From Knufia peltigerae (lineage: Eukaryota > Ascomycota > Eurotiomycetes > Chaetothyriales > Trichomeriaceae), in NCBI GenBank assembly GCA_030247855.1, contig JAPDRN010000199.1:1-46188 (forward strand): a DNA stretch of 46,188 bases, given 5' to 3'. The position numbers and the translations under genes were made by a program. The first letter of the stretch is position 1; the number at the start of each line of letters is the position of its first letter. This document shows, piece by piece, positions 9,250-16,623 of this stretch. A model generated the notes under the pieces. That model was not told the DNA's origin. It made no database searches and saw nothing but the letters and a program-made list of their open reading frames with translations.

Positions 9250-10311
9250 ATGCCCGCCACCCCTGCACCTACACCCGAACGCCAAGCCGCGCGCGCCGCC
9301 GGCCTGCGCTACGTCGATGACACACAGCCCGGTTTCAGCCGCGTCCGCGTCGGTAAAGGCTTCTCCTATCGCGATGCCGATGGGCACGCCGTGCGCGATG
9401 CCGCCACGCTGCAGCGCATCCGCTCGCTGGCCGTGCCCCCGGCCTACACCGCCGTGTGGATCTGCGCGCATGCCAACGGCCATCTGCAGGCAACCGGCCG
9501 CGACGCGCGCGGGCGCAAGCAGTACCGCTACCACGCTGACTGGGCAGCGGTGCGAGATGCCGGCAAATTCGACCGCATCATCGCCTTCGGGGAAGGGCTG
9601 CCGGGCCTGCGCCGGCGGCTCGGCCGCGACCTCAAGCGCAGTGGCTTCCCCCGTGAGAAGGTGCTGGCGGTGGTGGTGGCGCTGCTGGCCGACACGCTGG
9701 TGCGGGTGGGCAACGAGGCCTATGCCAAGGAAAACCGATCCTACGGCCTGACGACCCTGCGCAACCGGCACCTGGACCTGCTGCGCGGTGGCCGCGTGCG
9801 GATGCGCTTCCGCGGCAAGTCCGGCCAGTTGCAGGAGGTGACGGTAGGCGACCGTCGGCTGGGCGCGCTGGTGCGCAGCGTGCAGCAACTGCCGGGGCAG
9901 GCCCTGTTCCAGTATCGCGACGACGCGGGCGAGGTGCAGCCGGTGGATTCGGGCGCGGTGAACGACTACCTGCGCGAGGTGATGGGCGAAGACTTCACCG
10001 CCAAGGATTTCCGCACCTGGGGTGGCACGATGGCGGCAGTGCAGGCCTTCGCCGCCACCGAGCTGCCCGAACCGCCCAGCCAACGTGCACTGGCCAAGGT
10101 GCAACGGGAGGTGGTCTGCCAGGTGGCCGCGCGGCTGGGCAATACGCCAGCAGTGTGCCGCAAGGCCTATATCGACCCGTGCGTGTTCGCCGGGTGGGAG
10201 CGCGGCGAGCTGGCCTCGCTGGCGGGCCTGCGCGGCCAGCGGCAGTGGGAACAGGCGACACTGAAGGTCCTGCGCCGGGCCCGGCGGCTCAGCCGCAATA
10301 GATCGCGGTGA
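9250..10311 (+). CDS. Bacterial DNA topoisomerase IB (poxvirus-type fold)
   Basis: A 353-residue type IB topoisomerase, which relaxes supercoils by nicking one strand through a 3'-phosphotyrosine. Catalytic residues can be placed: Arg152 (LVRVGNEAYAKEN), Lys190 (FRGKSGQ), Arg255 (KDFRTWGGT), Asn298 and the nucleophile Tyr307 (LGNTPAVCRKAYIDP). Asn298 replaces the active-site His of poxviral enzymes, as is usual in bacterial members such as the Deinococcus protein. I chose the ATG at 9250; a TTG at 9211 would add 13 residues with no better ribosome-binding site. It is divergent from the I78 gene at 9133, and its last 23 bases overlap the 3' end of the convergent second I78 gene. Confidence 0.9.
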   Translation: MPATPAPTPERQAARAAGLRYVDDTQPGFSRVRVGKGFSYRDADGHAVRDAATLQRIRSLAVPPAYTAVWICAHANGHLQATGRDARGRKQYRYHADWAAVRDAGKFDRIIAFGEGLPGLRRRLGRDLKRSGFPREKVLAVVVALLADTLVRVGNEAYAKENRSYGLTTLRNRHLDLLRGGRVRMRFRGKSGQLQEVTVGDRRLGALVRSVQQLPGQALFQYRDDAGEVQPVDSGAVNDYLREVMGEDFTAKDFRTWGGTMAAVQAFAATELPEPPSQRALAKVQREVVCQVAARLGNTPAVCRKAYIDPCVFAGWERGELASLAGLRGQRQWEQATLKVLRRARRLSRNRSR

Positions 10312-10597
10312 TGTTGTTGGTGCGGCCCTTTTCGATGGTCAGGCGCTCACCGCCTTCGCTGGCCGGCGGCACGCGCGGACCGTCGTGACGCAGCACCCGC
10401 ACGTGCAGGCTGTCGCTGTCGACGCGGGCGCGCTCGACGGTGGCATCCGATGCTGCCAGGCCGACCGCACCGCGCACCATGTTCGAATGGCACTGGCCGG
10501 AAATCACGCCATCGATGGGCTGGATCTGGGCGACGGGGCTGCTGCTGCAGGCGGCGAGAGCGAGGCAGACGGCGGCGGTGGCAATGGCATGTTTCAT
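10289..10597 (-). CDS. I78-family peptidase inhibitor lipoprotein (copy 2)
   Basis: A 102-residue lipoprotein with a short signal peptide and lipobox LAAC (Cys17). The mature domain has Cys36 (SGQCHSNM) and ends in IYCG (Cys101), with the I78-like segment GERLTIEKGRTNNITAI before it. It is shorter than copy 1, lacking the Ala-rich linker, and is not a recent duplicate: the two share only the family pattern. The start ATG at 10597 has GAGGA about 10 bases upstream. The gene is convergent with topoisomerase IB, overlapping it by 23 bases, with no visible terminator in between. Confidence 0.75.
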   Translation of the reverse strand: MKHAIATAAVCLALAACSSSPVAQIQPIDGVISGQCHSNMVRGAVGLAASDATVERARVDSDSLHVRVLRHDGPRVPPASEGGERLTIEKGRTNNITAIYCG

Positions 10598-10765
10598 GGG
10601 GGACGTTCCTCGTGTTGTGGCCTGCAGGGTGCGACGACACGCGTGGTGGCGGAATGAATGCCGTGCACGCGATGGACACGGTGCGCTCACTGCCGCCAAC
10701 AGCCTGCGTGGAGACACTGCATGAGCGGCGCACGCCGACCCCGGTAGTGCGGCGCACGCGCCCCG

Positions 10766-10788
10766 GTAGTGCCGGCCGCTGGCCGGCA
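10766..10788 (+). repeat. SMAG repeat upstream of the dehydrogenase gene
   Basis: Canonical GTAG plus TGCCGGCCGCTGGCCGGCA on the plus strand, 12 bases before the ribosome-binding site of the following gene. A partial GTAG-headed remnant lies just upstream at about 10744-10763. If transcription starts upstream of it, the hairpin would lie in the 5' leader. Confidence 0.85.
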
Positions 10789-10812
10789 CCCCCATCCCCC
10801 GAGGAGACCTGC

Positions 10813-11940
10813 ATGGCCACCACCAAGAAGACCCCCGTCCGCCGCAAGGCATCGCCGAAGGTGCGCAAAGGCACCCAGACCGCCACAGCCACCGCCGAAG
10901 CCACCACGTCCGAACGCACGCGCGTGGTGAAGACCGCCACCCGCAAGGCCGCCGCTTCCGATCCGCGCGCGGCGCGTGTCGCAGCGCGGCAGCGGCGCCT
11001 GCAGGACCAGGAAAAAGCGAAGGATGTGCGCGCAGCGAAGAAGGCGACGAAAAAGGCGACAAAGAAGACCGCCACCCAGGCTGGCGCACGCCGTCAGCCG
11101 GAGACAATGCCGGCGCAGCAACTGGCCAAGCCAGGCCATGAGCACGTACTGGAACTGGCACCGCGCTTCCTGGCACCGGACTACGTCGGCAGCGGCAAGC
11201 TGCAGGGCATGCGCGCGATCGTCACCGGTGGTGACTCGGGCATCGGCCGTGCGGTGGCGGTGTTGTTTGCCCGCGAAGGCGCCGACGTTGCCGTGCTGCA
11301 TCTGGACGAAGCCGAGGACGCCGAGCTCACTCGCCAGCACGTGGAGAAAGAGGGCGGCCGCTGCGTGGTGATCGCCGGCGACGTGCGCGATCCGCGCTTC
11401 TGCAACAAGGCAGTGAAACAGGTGGCCAAGGCCTTCGGTGGCATCGATATTCTGGTCAACAACGCGGCGTTCCAGCTGCATTGCGAGCGTCTGGAAGACC
11501 TGGAAGACGCGCATCTGCAGGAGACCCTGCAGACCAACATCGGCGGCTACATCCAGATGGCGCGGGCGGTGCTGCCGCATCTGGGCGAGGGCGCCAGCAT
11601 CATCAACACCGGTTCGGAAACTGGCCTGTTCGGCAGCAAGGCACTGATCGACTACTCGGCCACCAAAGGCGCGATCCATGCGTTCACCAAGGCGCTGGCC
11701 AGCCAGCTGCTGCCGCGCGGCATCCGCGTCAACTGCGTGGCGCCGGGCCCGGTGTGGACGCCGTTGAATCCCGCCGACAAGCAGGCGAAGGACGTGGCCG
11801 AGTTCGGCAAGGACAGCGACATGGGCCGGCCGGCGCAGCCCGAAGAGCTGTCGCCAGCCTATGTGTTCCTGGCCTCACCGGCCTGCGCCAGCTACATCAG
11901 CGGGGTGATCCTGCCGGTGATGGGAGGGCCGCGGGGTTAG
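10813..11940 (+). CDS. Short-chain dehydrogenase/reductase with a histone-H1-like Lys/Ala-rich N-terminal extension
   Basis: A 375-residue protein in two parts. Residues 1 to about 95 are rich in Lys, Ala, Thr and Arg, with repeats such as AKKATKKATKKTA. They have low complexity, are strongly basic, and resemble histone-H1-like bacterial DNA-binding tails. Residues about 125-375 are a classical SDR oxidoreductase: cofactor motif TGGDSGIGR at 138-146, NNAA, a catalytic Ser in NTGSETG, and Tyr281 and Lys285 in DYSATKG. The SDR part resembles the YghA/general-stress-protein-39 type. The start is fixed by GAGGAG at 10801-10806, seven bases before the ATG at 10813; upstream in-frame sequence runs through the SMAG repeat and is not credible coding. 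Substrate and cofactor are not known. Whether the tail binds nucleic acid is inference. Confidence 0.85.
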   Translation: MATTKKTPVRRKASPKVRKGTQTATATAEATTSERTRVVKTATRKAAASDPRAARVAARQRRLQDQEKAKDVRAAKKATKKATKKTATQAGARRQPETMPAQQLAKPGHEHVLELAPRFLAPDYVGSGKLQGMRAIVTGGDSGIGRAVAVLFAREGADVAVLHLDEAEDAELTRQHVEKEGGRCVVIAGDVRDPRFCNKAVKQVAKAFGGIDILVNNAAFQLHCERLEDLEDAHLQETLQTNIGGYIQMARAVLPHLGEGASIINTGSETGLFGSKALIDYSATKGAIHAFTKALASQLLPRGIRVNCVAPGPVWTPLNPADKQAKDVAEFGKDSDMGRPAQPEELSPAYVFLASPACASYISGVILPVMGGPRG

Positions 11941-11959
11941 GGGAGGGCGACGCCTCCCC
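11940..11959 (+). terminator. Hairpin at the dehydrogenase stop codon
   Basis: A 7-bp stem, GGGGAGG and CCTCCCC, with a 6-base loop, starting on the last base of the stop codon. No T-run follows, so this is a weak or incomplete terminator. Confidence 0.4.
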
Positions 11960-12438
11960 TGATAGGGGCTCAGATTGAGATGCCGAAGCGGTGGTACGCG
12001 ATCTGCTCAAGCGCGAGCCCAATGTGAAATTGGCCAACGAACCCATGCCATTGGCGTGCACATGGCGATAGCTGTCGAAATCGGTACTTGCGTCAAATCC
12101 AAGGGCGCGCCGCTCCAGGGGCGCCTAAACGACCACGAGCGCAGGAGCGGCCAGAAGCCCTTGGCAAGAATGCTGAGTCCACCTGGCCTGTCGCACACGC
12201 CGGTTCAGTTGACCAGTTCGGCATGCTCCGGGAAGCAGCCAAGAACGGCCGAGGAAAGGCCAGATGTCAATCGATCCTCGCCCCGATCTCCCGACTGGAC
12301 TCCCGGCCCGCACAGTGCTGTTCCAGCTTGGCCTTGGCCTGTTGTGGTGCCACGACTCCAGATGCCGACCATACATAGTCGATCAGCGCCAGCATGCCTC
12401 TGCGGGATTGTTCAGGACCTGCGCCGCCAACAGTTCTT
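11960..12438. other. Gene-poor stretch with possible gene remnants
   Basis: About 480 bases with no credible full gene on either strand. Two short pieces look protein-like but are orphaned. On the plus strand from about 11980, a frame reads AEAVVRDLLKREPNVK and soon stops. On the minus strand, a 42-codon frame at 12267-12395 begins MLALIDYVWSA and follows an out-of-frame piece beginning MKELLAAQVLNNP, as if one frame had been broken. The base composition looks less GC-rich than the rest of the window. This is best explained as decayed genes next to a mobile or acquired block. I cannot name the parents. Confidence 0.35.
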
Positions 12439-12855
12439 TCATGCTGCTTCTATCGCCACCACGCCTGCGTTCCCCGTACCGCGTTCCAGGTCCTCGGCGA
12501 ACCTGCGCATGAGGTGCACCAGATTCGTGATGTCTTCTACGTCCCAATCCCGGAGAATTCCCCTTGCCAAGCGCTCACGGGCCTTGTCGATCTGGTCGGT
12601 CAGCGCCTTGCCTTGCGCAGAGACCACCGCCTGGCGCATCCGCCGGTCTTCAGCGTTGTCATGTCGGATCACCAGTTCCATGCGCTCCAGCTTGGTGACC
12701 TGGCGGCTGATGGTCGTGTAATCCCTGCCCAGGCGATCTGCCAGCTCAACCACTCCAATCGGACCAAGTCGCTCGATCACCACCAGAAGGCGAAAGAGCG
12801 CTTGGTCCAGATGCACGCCGTCTTTCTGTTCTCTGCGGAGGCCGCGACGAGACAT
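12439..12855 (-). CDS. MarR-family transcriptional regulator
   Basis: A 138-residue winged-helix regulator. The recognition region reads VVELADRLGRDYTTISRQVTKLERM, followed by the wing VIRHDNAEDRRMRQAVVS with the family DxRxxR-like pattern, and a C-terminal dimerisation helix. The start ATG immediately follows the stop codon of the MFS gene with zero spacing, so the two form one operon and translation is probably coupled; no good ribosome-binding site is visible. By family precedent it would repress its own operon and respond to a small ligand, possibly a substrate of the neighbouring exporter. The divergent LysR gene is a second possible regulator. Confidence 0.85.
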   Translation of the reverse strand: MSRRGLRREQKDGVHLDQALFRLLVVIERLGPIGVVELADRLGRDYTTISRQVTKLERMELVIRHDNAEDRRMRQAVVSAQGKALTDQIDKARERLARGILRDWDVEDITNLVHLMRRFAEDLERGTGNAGVVAIEAA

Positions 12856-14037
12856 CTATTGCCGTATCCGTGAGACCAGAGCCGTCAAGAGAACAGCCAG
12901 TGCTGCAACGCCAGCGCCGATGTAACCAATGTTGCCAAGTCCCCAATGCGGGATCACCATGCCACCGATGATCGCTCCCAATCCAGTGCCGGCATTGGCT
13001 GCGGATACGTTCAAGGTGCCTGCCAAAGCCTGTGCGTGCGAGGCGGACTTCATCACCCGTACCTGGCAGATGGGGAACAGTGCCGTATAGGCAACGCCCC
13101 AGATCGCCAGCGCACCGCCAAGCATGGACAGCGACCCCGACAACGGCACGCTGGCAGCCATGCCGATCCCCAGCACGACAGAGAATGCGGCGGTGGAGCC
13201 CAGTGGGTTGCGATCCACCAAGCGCCCACCCAGCCAGTTCCCGACCAGACCGATGGCACCGAACCCCATCAGCCACCAGCCCACATGTGCAGATGTCACT
13301 CCGGCAATACGCTCAAGCATGTCTGCCAGGTACGTATAGGCAGTGAACATTGCGGTGAACACCACCACCGACAAGGCAACGTTGCCGACGAAGTATCGGT
13401 CCTTCAGGATGCTGGCCTGCTCGGCCAGACGCAGTCGTCGGGACATGGCCACACGCGGCATGAACACCGCCAGCGCCAACGCCATCACCAGCGAGAGGAC
13501 TGCAAGTATCCAGAACGTCCCCCGCCAACCGATGGCATCGGACGCCAATGTCCCCAGCGGAATGCCAAACAGCAACGCAGCGGAGATACCGAGATAGACC
13601 CGGGATACAGCGCGACCGGCTTGCTGTGCCCCGACGATCTGACCGGCAGTCTCACTGGCCGTCCCCCAGAACACGGGCAGCGCCAATGCGGGAATGAACC
13701 GTGCAATGGCAAGCACCCAGAAGTTTGGGGCGACGGCAGCCAGTGCATTCGACGCTGCAAAAATGAGAAGGATGGCAATGAAAAGACGCTTGCGATCGAG
13801 GTGGGATAGCAGCGCCGTGAGCACAGGGCCGAACAGCATGACCGTGAAGGCGAACAGGGTCACAAGCTGCCCTGCCGTCGAGATCGAAATTTCCAGGTCT
13901 CGGGCCAGAGCGGGCAGCAACCCCACGATGAGGTATTCCGTAGTGACGATCACGAACGCGGCGATCGCCAGGATGAAGATTGAGAGACCGTCGCGGCTGC
14001 CTGAAGCGACAATGCTTGGTGCTGCTTGGGAGGACAT
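12856..14037 (-). CDS. Major facilitator superfamily transporter (DHA1-type drug/sugar exporter)
   Basis: A 393-residue inner-membrane protein with twelve predicted helices. The N-terminal half has EYLIVGLLPALARDL and the loop SHLDRKRLFIA (a variant of the MFS loop 2-3 motif), and the helix-5 region is GIPLGTLASDAIGWRGTFW (motif C-like). The sequence fits the DHA1 group with YdhP, AraJ and NepI, which export drugs, sugars or nucleosides. It is transcribed away from the LysR gene across a 115-base AT-rich region and leads the operon with marR. Codon use is less GC-biased than in the housekeeping genes around it, which suggests acquisition by transfer. The substrate is unknown. Confidence 0.88.
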   Translation of the reverse strand: MSSQAAPSIVASGSRDGLSIFILAIAAFVIVTTEYLIVGLLPALARDLEISISTAGQLVTLFAFTVMLFGPVLTALLSHLDRKRLFIAILLIFAASNALAAVAPNFWVLAIARFIPALALPVFWGTASETAGQIVGAQQAGRAVSRVYLGISAALLFGIPLGTLASDAIGWRGTFWILAVLSLVMALALAVFMPRVAMSRRLRLAEQASILKDRYFVGNVALSVVVFTAMFTAYTYLADMLERIAGVTSAHVGWWLMGFGAIGLVGNWLGGRLVDRNPLGSTAAFSVVLGIGMAASVPLSGSLSMLGGALAIWGVAYTALFPICQVRVMKSASHAQALAGTLNVSAANAGTGLGAIIGGMVIPHWGLGNIGYIGAGVAALAVLLTALVSRIRQ

Positions 14038-14152
14038 TGCAGTTCCTGTATGACTTCATTACTACCCGCCATGGTATTCAGGAGCCGATTTCCTATCTCT
14101 GATATTTTTTCGCGGCATTACAGAATTAATTTCCGCAATCCGTGAGGGCCCC
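14038..14152. promoter_or_regulatory. Divergent MFS/LysR promoter region with a T-N11-A site
   Basis: A 115-base divergent region, visibly AT-rich, for example GATATTTTTT at 14101-14110. At 14125-14139 the sequence ATTAATTTCCGCAAT has the ATT/AAT arms and T-N11-A spacing typical of LysR-type binding sites, close to the LysR start. This suggests that the LysR protein controls itself and the divergent exporter. GAGGG at 14144-14148 is the LysR ribosome-binding site. Confidence 0.5.
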
Positions 14153-15061
14153 ATGTTTCCAGCCGAACGCCTCAAGGGCATCGAAAACTTCGTGGCCACC
14201 GCGGATGCGGGCAGCTTCACCGCTGCGGCCGAACGGCTGAACCTGACCAGCTCGGCTGTCAGCAAGAGCGTTGCCCGTCTCGAAGACCGTCTTCACACTC
14301 GACTTTTCGAGCGCACAACGCGCCGCCTGGCCCTGACCGACGCAGGGGCCGCGTTCTATCGGACCTGCGTAACCGTGCTGGCCGATCTGGAAGAGGCCGA
14401 GGCAGTGCTCGCTGCACAACGCAGCGAACCCATCGGGCGCCTGCGGATGGATGCGCCGGCGACCTTTGGCCGACTGCGCGTCTGGCCTCTGATGCTGCAG
14501 TTCGCGCGCCAGCACCCAAACTTGCGGCCGCATGTTTCCTTCACGGACCGTTTCGTGGATCTGGCCGATGAAGGCATCGACATCGCGGTTCGCATTGGCG
14601 GCCCCGATCATTGGCCGGGTACCGTCGGCCATCGCTTCCTCGGTCGCGAACACCTGGTCTTCTGTGCATCGCCTGATTACCTGGCCCAGCGAGGCACTCC
14701 ATCGTTGCCCGCTGAGCTGGTTCAGTGCGATGCCGTGCTCTATGGCAAAGCCGACGGCACAACCAGCCCGTGGCTGATCACGCATGGGCCCGGCGCGGTC
14801 GAGCGGAAGATGATGGAAAGCCGCCTTACCGTCGGTGATGGCGAGGCCCAGGTGGCTGCGGTCAAAGCAGGATACGGTGTCGCGCAGTTGGCGACGTGGA
14901 TGATCTGCGACGAGATGGCGCGAGGGGAGCTGGTGCAGGTTCTGCCTGAACTGGCCACTGAAGGCCTCTCGCTGAACCTGGTTTGGCCCATAGGGCGGCA
15001 GCTGCTGCCCAAGGTGGATGCGATGCTGGAACTGCTCTCCGCCGATCTGAGCATCGCCTGA
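14153..15061 (+). CDS. LysR-family transcriptional regulator
   Basis: A 302-residue LysR regulator. The N-terminal helix-turn-helix lies at about 9-68 (FVATADAGSFTAAAERLNLTS, then the SAVSKSVARLEDRL recognition helix and the RTTRRLALTDAG wing). A periplasmic-binding-protein-like effector domain follows at about 90-300. The set is close to the CrgA/AaeR-type group in which DIAVRIGG is conserved in the effector domain. It is divergent from the MFS-marR operon, which is its likely target. The start ATG has GAGGG upstream. No effector can be proposed. Confidence 0.88.
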   Translation: MFPAERLKGIENFVATADAGSFTAAAERLNLTSSAVSKSVARLEDRLHTRLFERTTRRLALTDAGAAFYRTCVTVLADLEEAEAVLAAQRSEPIGRLRMDAPATFGRLRVWPLMLQFARQHPNLRPHVSFTDRFVDLADEGIDIAVRIGGPDHWPGTVGHRFLGREHLVFCASPDYLAQRGTPSLPAELVQCDAVLYGKADGTTSPWLITHGPGAVERKMMESRLTVGDGEAQVAAVKAGYGVAQLATWMICDEMARGELVQVLPELATEGLSLNLVWPIGRQLLPKVDAMLELLSADLSIA

Positions 15062-15158
15062 CGGTGGCCAACATCGCCATGAACCTTTGAGGCGGTGGAG
15101 GCGCGGCCTGCCGACCGCGCCACGTACATCATATTTCCCCGTATCCGCCTGCACGCAT

Positions 15159-16547
15159 CTATCTGCCTGCCATGTCAGCAACGTTGACGAACACCGGGTT
15201 GGAGTAGAACCACAGATCACCCCAGTGATCTTCGCCACGTTCGTCGGGCAACGCGTCCACGGCCCCGGTGCTGTTTCCACGGACCCGCACGAAGCCCCCG
15301 CGGGAAGGCACCGGCAACGACCAGCGCGCCACGATCCAGTTTCCTTCGCGCGACCACGTTGCCGCATCGAAGCCGCGTCGCCGCATCTGCACGGTGCCGT
15401 TCTCGCCCCATCCGCCCACGATCAGCTCGATGCGCTTCAGTGCCGGGTGCTGGCCGTTGGCGTTGGCGTGGGTCGGCCGTCGCACCCGCACTTCCACCTG
15501 CATTACCTGCGTAGCAGCAAGTGTCACCGTGTCCCCGGGGGTTCCACTGGCATTGCCACCGGCCACCCTGAGTTCCAGGGCGTCAATCAGGTCGCCGGTT
15601 ACCGTGAACATGCGACCGTTGCGCAACGCGTCGAGGATGTCCTCCGCGTCCGGCCGGGCCCAGGCATATGTCTTGCTGTATTCACCCGGGTCGTAATCAC
15701 GCCCCCCGTCGCGCAGGTTCACGTGCGAATCGGAGTTGGCCGTGATCCAGAAGTGCATGCCATCGGCCAGCATCTGGTCCCAGACGCCACCCACCTGCGC
15801 GGTCATCTGATCGTAGCCCCCGTAGGTGGGGGCGTCCGCGTTGCGGTACAGGCCGCGCTCGGTACGGATGGCCTGGTGCCCCGGCGCGCCTTCCATGCCG
15901 ACCAGCACCTTCGGCGCGGCCGCATGCCAACCCCGGAGCTCCCCAGGCGTGACCTGCCCCCATTTGCCCATGCCGGTTGCCGTGCGCGACGGGTGATTGA
16001 TGAACATCAACGGCGCAGGATCCAGGCCCCGCAGATGGGCCAGTGCCGCCTGCATCTGCTGTTCGGTATCACGGCTGCCCTGCAGCGGCTCGCTGCGGCT
16101 GAAGTCGCGCTCGGCGGTGACCAGCTGGTCCCGTTCCGCCGGCCCCGGCGCGATGATCAACGAGGCGTGTTCCCCCGCCGGCACATCGAATTCCATGCCG
16201 TTGAACTGAATCACCTCTGGAACATCCGCGCGTGCCTGCACCAGCGCGGGGTAGGCGTGGTCGCGCGTGACCGCAGAGTGGCCGGGACCACCGTGATCGG
16301 TGTGGACCATCCAGCGCAGGCCGAACGCCTTGGCCTGCACCGCGTTGCGGCTGCGGCTGTAAGACGAATCGCCGCCGCGTACCGGTGTGGGCGGCGTGGT
16401 GCTGCGATCCCAGTCCACACTCCATTCGCTGTGCACATGATGGTCGCCGGCCAGCCACTGGCGGCCAGCGTCGGAGGCAGCCGTGGCGGGAGCACAGAAC
16501 ACCGGCGCCGACACTGCGAGCAGTGCCAGCAATGGATATTTCTTCAT
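15159..16547 (-). CDS. Exported PHP-domain metallohydrolase (CehA/McbA-like)
   Basis: A 462-residue protein with a signal peptide (MKKYPLLALLAVSAPVFC, cleavage near 23). A PHP-type metal-binding domain follows: His37 and His39 in GDHHVHSEW, HTDHGGPGH, MEFDVPAGEH, FINHPSR, and a late SDSH motif. A beta-rich C-terminal part covers roughly the last 120 residues. PHP enzymes are polynuclear metal phosphoesterases; exported members of the CehA type also hydrolyse carbamate or other esters. The ATG at 16547 gives a clean signal peptide. It is the last gene of a sigma/anti-sigma/TonB-receptor operon, 76 bases after the receptor, so its substrate is probably what the receptor senses or imports after cleavage. 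The substrate is unknown. Confidence 0.8.
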   Translation of the reverse strand: MKKYPLLALLAVSAPVFCAPATAASDAGRQWLAGDHHVHSEWSVDWDRSTTPPTPVRGGDSSYSRSRNAVQAKAFGLRWMVHTDHGGPGHSAVTRDHAYPALVQARADVPEVIQFNGMEFDVPAGEHASLIIAPGPAERDQLVTAERDFSRSEPLQGSRDTEQQMQAALAHLRGLDPAPLMFINHPSRTATGMGKWGQVTPGELRGWHAAAPKVLVGMEGAPGHQAIRTERGLYRNADAPTYGGYDQMTAQVGGVWDQMLADGMHFWITANSDSHVNLRDGGRDYDPGEYSKTYAWARPDAEDILDALRNGRMFTVTGDLIDALELRVAGGNASGTPGDTVTLAATQVMQVEVRVRRPTHANANGQHPALKRIELIVGGWGENGTVQMRRRGFDAATWSREGNWIVARWSLPVPSRGGFVRVRGNSTGAVDALPDERGEDHWGDLWFYSNPVFVNVADMAGR

Positions 16548-16567
16548 TACATGATCTCCGGAACGGC

Positions 16568-16609
16568 GCGGGCGGGATGCGGATCCGTCTCCAGTCCGCA
16601 CCCGCCCGC
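16568..16609 (-). terminator. Intercistronic hairpin between the TonB receptor and the PHP hydrolase
   Basis: A 15-bp GC-rich stem with one bulged base. Arms are at 16568-16583 and 16595-16609, with an 11-base loop. There is no U-run on the minus strand, so it is more likely an mRNA-stabilising or partial attenuating structure than a full terminator. It would allow a higher level of receptor than of hydrolase. This role is inference. Confidence 0.5.
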
Positions 16610-16623
16610 ACGGCAGGCATTCC

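Noticed and set aside
12125..12376. An 83-codon minus-strand frame in the gap left of marR
   Set aside because: It is Arg/Trp/Ser-rich with no motif, in another frame from the more protein-like pieces.
11975..12721. A 248-codon plus-strand frame running into the marR gene
   Set aside because: It crosses the remnant region and the antisense of marR and has no domain pattern.
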